Under the pieces are notes generated by a model. It made no database searches. It was not told the DNA's origin and saw only the letters and a program-made list of their open reading frames with translations. DNA of 64,000 nucleotides from Carnegiea gigantea. Lineage: Eukaryota > Streptophyta > Magnoliopsida > Caryophyllales > Cactaceae. Position numbers and translations under genes: made by a program. Position 1 is the first letter of the stretch; each line of letters begins with the position of its first letter. This document shows positions 57,048 to 64,000 of the stretch, in pieces. Where the stretch lies: contig JAKOGI010000357.1 in the NCBI GenBank assembly GCA_029747015.1, forward strand, positions 248,001 through 312,000. The letters are read 5' to 3'.

Positions 57048-58050
57048 ATGGCCAATGAGGGAGATGCTTCTCACTCTACGAAAATTCTTTCTGAGCAATC
57101 CCATGAGGTACGAAGAGATAGGGCCATTATTAAGCTTCAACAGTAGGTAAGGCAACTCACTATAAAGCTTGAATAGGTGAGGGGATCCGCACAATGAAAC
57201 CCTTATCGTTGAGGCTATGATGTTATTCTTATTGACATTGCATAGTCTTCTTCTCATGAACACTTTGATGATGAGAAAAGAGGGCCTAAAAGAAGAAGAT
57301 GTGCAAGGAATGACCTTAGGGACCTCAAAGTTGAAGCACCAAAATTTGATGGTAATCGTAACTCCAAGAACATTCTTGATTAGGTTTAAGCCATTGAAAG
57401 GATCTTTGAACTCAAAGATTATAATAATGAAAAGTACTTTAAGTTGGCCATTCTTAAAGTAAAGGGGCATGCTTCATTATGGTATGAGCTCTTGAAGAGT
57501 AGTAGGGCTAGAGAAGCCAAATCCAAAATGAAAACTTGGTCCAAGCTCAAAAAGCATATGGACAAGAGATTCCTACCCCCTTCTTATAAACAAGAACTCT
57601 ACCTCAAGATTAGCTCTTTCAACCAAGGGAATCTAAAGGTAGAAGAGTACATTAGAGAGTTTGAACAACTCTAAATGAAGGGTGGCTTGGATTAAGAACC
57701 CGAGCTCAAAATTAATAGGTTCATTAAATGATTATCTCATAGCATTGCCAACAAGGTGGATTTATGACCTCACTTATCCTTTGATGATGTGTACCAGCTT
57801 GCTATTAAAGTTGAGAAACAACTTAAAAGTCCCTCCCTTACTAATGGCCCCTCCACTCATATTAAAATTGAAATCTTACCCCCACAAGTCAAAGTTATTG
57901 ACAAGGGTAAGGGAGTTGCTAATGAACCACATAAAAGGTTGGAAGGGGAAAGAAATGTTTTAGTTGTCATGATATTGGGCATTTTCAAGATGATTGTCCT
58001 AATAGAAAGGTCTTTAGATTCAAGCCGTTCAGGAAAAATCAAGTGAAGAA
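57048..58050 (+). pseudogene. Copy D gag with intact zinc-knuckle motif, broken by stops
   Basis: ATG at 57048 opens MANEGDASHSTK. The capsid-like part follows: KVEAPKFDGN, then LKVKGHASLWYELLKSSRAREAKSKMK and MDKRFLPPSYKQELYLKISSFNQGNLKVEEYIREFEQL (57444-57674), VYQLAIKVEKQLKS and KVIDKGKGVANEPHK (57789-57950). A CCHC motif, CFSCHDIGHFQDDC (C-x2-C-x4-H-x4-C), is at 57956-57997 and is followed by PNRKVF. The frame is interrupted by stops at 57145, 57173 and 57672 and by several frameshifts. This is the usual Ty3/gypsy gag layout, with the capsid domain before the nucleocapsid knuckle. Confidence 0.8.
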
Positions 58051-59068
58051 GAGGCTAAAAATGATGGTTCTATCTTGGTGAACGTCGCTATTGGAGAATT
58101 GGTGTTGATCAAAGGTTCAGTCCATGTCACAAGGGTTTCTTATGATGATAGCCAAAGAGAACAAATCTTCAACTTGAGGTACACCATTGGAGACAAGATT
58201 TATGGCTTCATCTTAGGTGGTGGTAGTTGAAAGTGGTAGTTGCATCAATGTGGTCTCTAAGACACTTATCGACAAACTACAAATCCCCACTATTAAGTAT
58301 CTTACGCCATACTCTCCCACTAGTTACAACTGAATGATGAGTTAACTGCTTTGAGACAAGTTCTTATTTCATTCTCAATTAGTCCTTATTATGGTTAAGT
58401 ATTGTGTTATGTCCCCCTATCGATGCATGTCATTTTTTACTTGGTAGACCATGGTTGTATTATAATAATATGATTTACGATGGGTATGCTAATACTTATT
58501 CAGTCAAGCATAATGGAAAAAGCCTCACATTGGACCCTTTTCCTCCACTTGAACTTCATAAAGCTAAACTAGGGAAAGGAAGCAAGAAAAGACCCTACAA
58601 TAGTGAAACATAGAAGAGTGTGGCACTAGTAAAAGCATACATGAAATTGCCTTCCTAATGGTGAAGTCAAATACAAGTAAGGGAATGGAACTTTGACCCC
58701 TTATAGCTCACCAAGATCTTGAGGATGAAATCCCAAAAGACCATCCCGAGGTCCCATTGCCCATCAAAATCGAGTTAGAGAAAGCCCTTATGAGGCTGAT
58801 CAAGCCATAAGTGACACCTTTCTTGAGTATGATGAGTTTGAGTTATCTTGTGATGAGTATGTTGAGATCTTCAATGAGCGTATAAGGGCTAGGAGTAATG
58901 CTCATTGCTTTGATGTTCTCCCAAAGATCTTCAAACAACTCCTACACATTCAAGAAGAGAGGAGCCCTCAGCACTTTGGATGTTTTCACACCTAGGAGTG
59001 ATAAAAGGTATGCAAGGTTGATGTCAATGAATTTTAATCCTTATGATTTGAGGGAAAAACCTTCTCAA
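58051..59068 (+). pseudogene. Copy D protease-like region and 3' tail, no polymerase
   Basis: Peptides in mixed frames match the retropepsin-like domain of Ty3/gypsy elements: VNVAIGELVLIKGSVHVTR, SCINVVSKTLIDKLQIPT, RQVLISFSISPYY, then PIDACHFLLGRPWLYYNNMIYDGYANTYSVKHNGKSLTLDP (58404-58560). Where reverse transcriptase should follow there is only a tail (HPEVPLPIKIELEKAL; EYDEFELSCDEYVEIFNERIRAR; a 66-codon frame 58898-59098) ending at the polypurine tract. The active-site D-G-G/D-S-G triplet is not intact. The element is therefore non-autonomous. Confidence 0.7.
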
Positions 59069-59078
59069 GAGGGGAGGT
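59069..59078 (+). other. Polypurine tract of copy D
   Basis: AGAGGGGAGGT immediately precedes the LTR start TGATGCATACC at 59079. Confidence 0.75.
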
Positions 59079-59604
59079 TGATGCATACCAAGCCCTAAGC
59101 CAACTCTTGGCTATACCCTCATCCACAGCAAGGTCGAAGCCAACTTTCGTGGTCACAAGGGCCATAGCTCTAGTATTTTATTTAGTTTTAACTTAGCTTC
59201 CTACCAAATAATCGATGTCCAGTTGGGGCAATCTCTACTTCGTTGGGAATCTTAGGGAGTTAAATTTAGGTTATGTAATAAAATCCCATTTCAGGTGGCG
59301 TTTTGATTCCTTGAAGTTATAGAAACTCCAACTTATGCCGTGCTAGTTTTTGTCGAAAAATTTGTTGAATTTAAGTCGGGTTAAGATCCTACCTAACAAA
59401 GCCAAAGCGAGTCCAACTTCTCGGATTCTAAAGATGTCTATTTTGTCCCCATGAACTAAAATTTTTCATTGGTTTCAAATATTAGAACAAATGGCTAAAA
59501 TATATGGATTGTGTACAAAATTTTAGTTTTGGAGCAATCTAAAATTTGGCCTTGATTGAGCAGCATATAGTTGTTATCTTTGAAATTACTTAGTATAAGG
59601 TGAT
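59079..59604 (+). mobile_element. 3' LTR of copy D, cut off on the right
   Basis: It starts TGATGCATACCAAGCCC and follows 55391 onward for about 520 bp, to the TTACTTAG(C/T)AT...GGTGA block, then homology ends where the SIRE-like LTR begins. The missing half may lie beyond the window on the far side of that element. Confidence 0.75.
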
Positions 59605-59770
59605 ACTACTATTAGAATGTATAAAGTTTTGATGATAACAAATCCAAGTGTTTTGTTGTTGCTTCAAACAGGCTTTCCAAACAGGACCTTACTGCTGTTC
59701 TCAATGTATTAAAACTGCTTGACTAATGGTTTATCAAGAACAGGTACTCAAGTCAGCAATGTAAGAACAC

Positions 59771-59895
59771 CTGTGAGGAACAGGTTCTGTGAGGTGTTTG
59801 AAGCATATCCTGAGAAGTGTTTGAAACATAAGATATGTGCAGCTGTGACAAACAGGTTCCGTGCGGTGTTTGAAGCATATTCTGTGAAGTGTTTA
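59771..59895 (+). repeat. 72 bp tandem repeat in U3 of the copia LTR
   Basis: Two diverged copies start CTGTGAGGAACAGGTT (59771) and CTGTGACAAACAGGTT (59843). Both contain GGTGTTTGAAGCATAT and end near GAAGTGTTT. Such upstream repeats act as enhancers in some copia LTRs; here that role is only a possibility. Confidence 0.75.
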
Positions 59896-60376
59896 CAGCA
59901 AAGTCGTTCTACAAGAGGACTACTGGTTACAACAAGATGTCTTGATTTGATTTGGTTTTATATTTTTAGACTCTTGTTAATATGCCAATTAGAAAGTTTT
60001 AATTTACCACTCACTGGAAACGGTTTTGCTTTTCGGAAAATATTTCGGATCACCCTTCAGAACAACCCTGGAAACAGGGCGATCAGGGTGTTTCCAGAAT
60101 AAGCTGCGAAAAACTGCTTTGCACGATTTTTATCTTTTGGATTTTGAGCAGCTTCTTCAAAGATTTGCAAGAAAGATTTTTCTATGGAGTATCTTATTCT
60201 TTACCCTAAAAAACGGTTATCAAAAATCTTAAGGGATTTGCAAAATCTTTTTGAATAAAAAGAATATCCAATTTTGGCAAGTGGATAAGGTAGTTGAGAA
60301 AAACATGGGCTAGCTGCTGAAGAACACCGCCTTATGCACGCGGTTCAGGAAGTGTTTTCAGCTCATGTCACCTTAC

Positions 60377-60505
60377 CCCTTGTAGCTAAAGGATTCTATT
60401 TTCTCTAGGATTTTAGTTTCCAAAAATTTCAGAAATAGTTTTTCCATCCCTTGTAGGTAAAGGATTCTATATTCTTCAGATTTTTAGTTTCCAAAAATTT
60501 GATGA
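60377..60505 (+). repeat. 71 bp tandem repeat just upstream of the copia TATA box
   Basis: Two copies of CCCTTGTAG(C/G)TAAAGGATTC (starting 60377 and 60448) each run through TTTTAGTTTCCAAAAATTT. They lie directly 5' of the TATA box near 60521. Confidence 0.75.
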
Positions 60506-61113
60506 ATTGTGTTCCAAGCACTATAAAAGGCGGCTTCTTACAATCTTAGACACATCGGTTTTCAGAGAGAAAAAAATCTGAGTTCATGAGCTAAAACGTT
60601 TGAAAAGAAAACCGAGCCTTGTGAGTGAATTAATTGAGCTTTCAAAGTTGGCATACTAGGACTTCATTGTACCCTATATTAGCTTAGTTGAGAAGCATTG
60701 TAATAGGGTGTTTTTTTCTTTACATTCTTCTTTCACAAGAGTGAGTAGAGTGTGTGTCCAAATCAAGGGGATTTTGGACGTGGGGTAACTTGTCTTAGGG
60801 AAGACAGGTTACGTGTGTTACAAGTTGTAACAAGGTGTGTTACTATTGTAACGTGATTAGCCCGTTTAGTGAAGTGTTTAAATCCTACACGAGGTAGGTC
60901 GTGGTTTTTAACCTCAGTTGGGCTAGAGGTGTTTTCCACGTAAAAATCCTGTGTCCATTATTTCCGCATTCAATTTTGTTGGATTTTCGCTTCTGCTTAT
61001 CTCAGAAACAACCTGTGCGAACAGGGTGTTAAGACTGTTTGTCAGCAACTTGCGAAAATCGGACACCACAATTCACCCCCCTCTTGTGGTTGTGTACTCT
61101 CTAATTCAACAAG

Positions 61114-61130
61114 TGGTATCAGAGCAGGTT
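61114..61130 (+). other. Primer binding site of the SIRE-like copia element
   Basis: TGGTATCAGAGCAGGTT, two bases after the LTR end, is a perfect initiator Met tRNA site over its first 12 bases. Confidence 0.92.
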
Positions 61131-61169
61131 CTCCTTTGAAAAGCTAACACCTTTGAGAGATCCTTGAAG

Positions 61170-62663
61170 ATGAGTACTCCACAAGGCATGCTTGAAGGTC
61201 AATCCATAACTCGTCCACCATACTTTAATGGCCAACACTATAGTTGGTGGAAGAATAGGATGGAAAACTACATCCAAGCTGAGGACTATGAGTTGTGGAT
61301 GCTCATCAATCATGGACCACTCATCCCTAAGAAAACAACTGAAGATGGAAAGTCAATCCCCAAGGAGCCTAAGGAGTTCAATGCTGAAGATTACAAGATG
61401 ATGGAGAAGAATGCCAAGGCCAAGAAACTCCTATATTTTGGCCTAGGTCCTGATGAATATACTCGCATATCTGAATGTGAGTCGGCCAAAGAAATCTGGG
61501 ATGCTTTGCAAGTAGCTCACGAAGGGACCAATCAAGTAAAGCAATCCCGGATTGAATTGCTTATGAGAAAGTATGAGCTGTTCGAGATGGGTGATCGGGA
61601 AAGTGTGATGGACATGTACACTCGCTTCACTCACATAACGAATGAGTTGAAATCCTTGGGAAAATCCTTCACCACCGAAGAATTGGTAAGGAAGATCCTA
61701 AGAATTTTACCTCATTCTTGGGAAGCAAAAGTAACGGCCATCCAAGAAGCTAAGGACATGAACAAGATCACCCTAGATGAGCTGATTGGCAACCTCCAAA
61801 CATATGAACTTAGGAAATATTCTCAACAGAAAGATGAGACAAAGAGAGAACGAGGTCTTGCACTAAAGGCCTTAGAAGATGATTCTGATTCTGATGAGGA
61901 GGAGGAGATTGCCATGATGACTCAAAAATTTAAGAAGTTCTTCAAGAAAGTCAAAGAAAACATCAAAAGGAAGGACTTCGGCAAAGCCAAGAACACCCCT
62001 CGGGAACAGTTCACTGGGTGTTTCAAGTATGGTAAGCTGGACCACATTATGAGAAACTGCCCACTGCACAAGGAAGAACAAGAACCCGAACACCCCAGAA
62101 AACAGGGGAGGAAGCAGGGTGTAAGCAGCTCAGCGAAAAGATTCTCAAAAGCTATGCTCGCAGCCTGGGGAGATTCAAGTGAGGATGAGGAAGGGTCTGA
62201 AGCTGGGGAAGCTGATGTAGCACTCATGGCAAGGAGTGACACTGATTCAGATGATGGGTCAACGGATAGTCTGACTCAACTCAAGAACAAGGTACGTGGT
62301 CTAAATAAATCAACTCTTGAGAAATTAGTGTACAATATAATGGATATATGTGCTGAATTAAAAGGGGATGTTCGAGATTTAGAACTTGAAAATGAAACCC
62401 TTAAATTAGAAAAGCTTGAAGTTGACAAAGAGACTCTTGCCTTGCATGAAAACATCAATGTGCTTAAAGAAACTCTACTCATGAAAGAAGAGACTTGTTC
62501 CACTAAACTGACTGAGCTAGAAAAAGAATCTCTTGACTTAAAAGGTAAGGTCGAGTCTTTGCTGGAAGAAAACAGAAACTTGCTTGGAAAAATAAAACAC
62601 TTAGAATCGGACCTTGCCACAAACAAGCTCTGGAACAGGTCCTCAAGGCGTTGGAATGGTTAA
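61170..62663 (+). CDS. SIRE-like Ty1/copia gag (frameshifted near its end)
   Basis: 497 codons from ATG 61170. The TTG two codons upstream is not a sensible start. Residues about 10-240 form the copia gag capsid-type domain (RPPYFNGQHYSWWKNRMENYI, YELWMLI, AKKLLYFGLGPDEYTRI, SAKEIWDALQVAHEGTNQVKQSR, LRILPHSWEAKVTAIQEAKD, TLDELIGNLQTYELR). A Lys-rich stretch follows, then a nucleocapsid knuckle at 62019-62060 that reads CFKYGKLDHIMRNC: the second zinc cysteine is Tyr287. Then come acidic segments and a leucine-rich coiled coil (about 375-485), as is usual in this lineage. A one-base loss at about 62625-62632 shifts the frame, ending it in NKLWNRSSRRWNG. It packages element RNA into particles in functional relatives; this copy is unlikely to. 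Confidence 0.88.
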   Translation: MSTPQGMLEGQSITRPPYFNGQHYSWWKNRMENYIQAEDYELWMLINHGPLIPKKTTEDGKSIPKEPKEFNAEDYKMMEKNAKAKKLLYFGLGPDEYTRISECESAKEIWDALQVAHEGTNQVKQSRIELLMRKYELFEMGDRESVMDMYTRFTHITNELKSLGKSFTTEELVRKILRILPHSWEAKVTAIQEAKDMNKITLDELIGNLQTYELRKYSQQKDETKRERGLALKALEDDSDSDEEEEIAMMTQKFKKFFKKVKENIKRKDFGKAKNTPREQFTGCFKYGKLDHIMRNCPLHKEEQEPEHPRKQGRKQGVSSSAKRFSKAMLAAWGDSSEDEEGSEAGEADVALMARSDTDSDDGSTDSLTQLKNKVRGLNKSTLEKLVYNIMDICAELKGDVRDLELENETLKLEKLEVDKETLALHENINVLKETLLMKEETCSTKLTELEKESLDLKGKVESLLEENRNLLGKIKHLESDLATNKLWNRSSRRWNG

Positions 62664-62932
62664 ACACTCATCATAGTCAAAATAGAAGAGGACTAGGTTT
62701 TGTGCCTAAGATGACCTACCCAGTGAACAACAAATATGTGGGATTACCTGAAAATATTGTTTGTTTTCATTGTGGTAAAACGGGGCATTATCGATATGCT
62801 TATCCTATAAAAAAGTATGCCATTGAAAAGAGCTCAGTGCATGTAAAACAAATGTGGGTTAGGAAAGATGAGATTTACACGTCTAAAGGAATCGGACCCA
62901 AGTGGATCTGGGTTCTCAAAACTAACCCTTGA
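62630..62932 (+). pseudogene. Continuation of SIRE-like gag in shifted frame
   Basis: The frame at 62651-62932 carries on the protein: LNTHHSQNRRGLGFVPKMTYPVNNKYVGLPENIVCFHCGKTGHYRYAYP...VHVKQMWVRKDEIYTSKGIGPKWIWVLKTNP, then TGA. This linker with a second zinc knuckle is characteristic of SIRE elements. The knuckle (62762-62803) ends RYAY where RYAC is expected, so its last cysteine is lost. A second shift of +1 at about 62920-62940 brings reading back to the frame used by gag and pol. Confidence 0.8.
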
Positions 62933-62939
62933 TTTGTTT

Positions 62940-64000
62940 TTGCAGGCTGAAGTGAGAGAGAACAACCCAGCAAACAACCCAGCAAACAGCGCAGGAAATA
63001 GTCTAGGGAACAGGCAGCTGTGGTATGTTGACAGTGACTGTTCGAGGCATATGACTGGTGAAAAATCCAATTTTCTCTCACTTACAGCATCCGAAGGAGG
63101 GAGTGTGGCATTTGGAAACGGCAAATCTGGGACAATTGTCGGTATAGGTAAGATAGGTGAGTCACTCTCCCATTCAATTGACAATGTTTATTTTGTGGAT
63201 GGTTTAAAACACAACTTGCTAAGTGTGTCCCAACTGTGTGACAAAGACAACCTAGTAGTGTTCTCTCCAACACGTTGCTTGGTTGTAAACATGAACACAG
63301 GAGATGTTGTGTTGAGGGGGAAGCGACATAAAAATGTTTATAAAGTGTGTATTTCTACTCTTCCCCAAAATAATTTGACTTGTTTGAGTGCCTTAAAAGA
63401 TGATGTTATACTTTGGCACAAAAGACTAGGTCATGCAAGCCACTCTCTTTTGAACAAACTTGTAACCAAAGATTTAGTAGTTGGCTTACCTTCCATCAAA
63501 TTCAATGATGACAAGGTATGTGATGCATGTGCCAAAGGCAAACAAGTCAAAAATTCATTTAAGTCTAAAAAGTGTATAAGCACTACTCGACCCCTTGAAT
63601 TAATACATATGGATCTATGTGGTCCAATGAAGATCATGAGCCGAGGTGGCAAGAGGTATGTGCTTGTAATAGTGGATGACTACTCTCGTTTCACTTGGAC
63701 TTTGTTTTTGGCTTCTAAAGATGAAACTTTTAAAAAATTTCTTGCTTTCATTAAAAAGACTGAAAAGAGGGTAGGACATTCTTTGGTATGCATAAGGTCT
63801 GACCATGGTACAGAATTTGAAAATTCGAGCTTTATTGACTATTGTAATGAGCATGGTGTTGATCACAATTTTTCAGCTCTAAGAACACCCCAACAGAACG
63901 GGGTGGTAGAGCGCAAAAATCGTACTCTAGAGGACATGACTAGAACAATGCTTGTTGCTAGTGGTCTTCCTAGAAATTTTTGGGCTGAAACTTTAAACAC
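62940..64000 (+). CDS. SIRE-like Ty1/copia pol: protease and integrase, partial (runs off the window)
   Basis: Open with no stop from 62940 to the window end (353 codons), in the same frame as gag. The protease core is LWYVDSDCSRHMTG at 63018-63059: the catalytic D-S-G triplet is D-S-D. Then SVAFGNGKSGTIVGIGKIG and the GLKHNLLSVSQLCDKD linker. The integrase zinc domain has H-x-H and C-x2-C (LWHKRLGHASHS at about 63414 and KVCDACAKGKQ at about 63513). The core has the three acidic residues in ELIHMDLCGP (about 63595-63625), IRSDHGTEF (about 63794) and NGVVERKNRT (about 63898). RT and RNase H would lie beyond 64000. The integrase looks intact so far; the protease is probably dead. Confidence 0.88.
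   Translation, partial: MQAEVRENNPANNPANSAGNSLGNRQLWYVDSDCSRHMTGEKSNFLSLTASEGGSVAFGNGKSGTIVGIGKIGESLSHSIDNVYFVDGLKHNLLSVSQLCDKDNLVVFSPTRCLVVNMNTGDVVLRGKRHKNVYKVCISTLPQNNLTCLSALKDDVILWHKRLGHASHSLLNKLVTKDLVVGLPSIKFNDDKVCDACAKGKQVKNSFKSKKCISTTRPLELIHMDLCGPMKIMSRGGKRYVLVIVDDYSRFTWTLFLASKDETFKKFLAFIKKTEKRVGHSLVCIRSDHGTEFENSSFIDYCNEHGVDHNFSALRTPQQNGVVERKNRTLEDMTRTMLVASGLPRNFWAETLN

Larger units (their letters stand above)
59618..61111 (+). mobile_element. 5' LTR of SIRE/Maximus-like Ty1/copia element
   Basis: Starts near TGTATAAAGTTTTGATGATAAC and ends CTAATTCAACA just before the primer site, about 1494 bp. A TATA box (CTATAAAAGG) is at about 60521-60530. A TTTTGATGATAACAAA start and a long LTR are usual for this lineage. 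The LTR carries two internal direct repeats (59771-59895 and 60377-60505). The exact left end is uncertain because the partner LTR is outside the window. Confidence 0.7.

Noticed and set aside
57039..57470. A 143-codon minus-strand ORF
   Set aside because: It is antisense to the copy D gag, whose sense reading has clear family motifs and a CCHC knuckle.
61922..62626. Minus-strand ORFs of 106 and 116 codons opposite the SIRE-like gag
   Set aside because: They are shadows of the acidic and coiled-coil coding sequence on the plus strand; the Ser- and Phe-rich composition is the expected antisense of Glu- and Lys-rich gag.

Overview
This is plant nuclear DNA, most likely from a flowering plant and probably a eudicot. 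The evidence is a two-exon tau-class glutathione S-transferase gene with GT/AG splice sites, plant-type LTR retrotransposons (Ty3/gypsy chromovirus-like, Athila-like and gag-only families; Ty1/copia including a SIRE/Maximus-like element), a CACTA (En/Spm) DNA transposon, several hAT-type MITEs and Au-like SINEs. The window is AT-rich and gene-poor. Apart from the GST gene almost everything is mobile DNA, mostly decayed. The species cannot be named from the sequence alone.

Layout. 1-17851: a degenerate minus-strand Ty3/gypsy family in tandem. Two units (961-9165 and 9166-16554) each consist of a junction of inverted LTRs followed by a non-coding-looking internal region; a clean LTR closes the array at 16555-17851. 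17852-20445: remnants of another retroelement, small hAT-type insertions and short direct repeats. 20446-25636: the GST gene on the minus strand, whose 4.5 kb intron carries several hAT-type MITEs, two of them side by side on the same target site. 26150-30516: two rearranged, truncated Ty1/copia copies. 30636-51780: two Athila-like Ty3/gypsy copies in tandem on the minus strand with a truncated LTR between them. The first copy has taken in a CACTA element (with a GCA target duplication), an Au-like SINE (17 bp target duplication) and a nested pair of hAT elements (two perfect 8 bp target duplications). 51781-59600: two plus-strand Ty3/gypsy copies that carry gag and a protease-like region but no reverse transcriptase. 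59618-64000: the left part of a SIRE-like Ty1/copia element that runs off the window, with a long gag ORF and an open protease-integrase frame.

How it fits together. The only likely host gene is the GST, expected to act in glutathione conjugation of electrophiles. The rest is a layered record of insertion and recombination. Several layers can be ordered: SINE and CACTA after Athila copy A, inner hAT after outer hAT, outer hAT after the Athila LTR. I found no clearly new biological system. The most unusual structure is the tandemly duplicated pair of inverted-LTR junctions with facing promoters near the left edge, which could produce hairpin or double-stranded RNA. All family assignments come from reading motifs by eye, without database searches.
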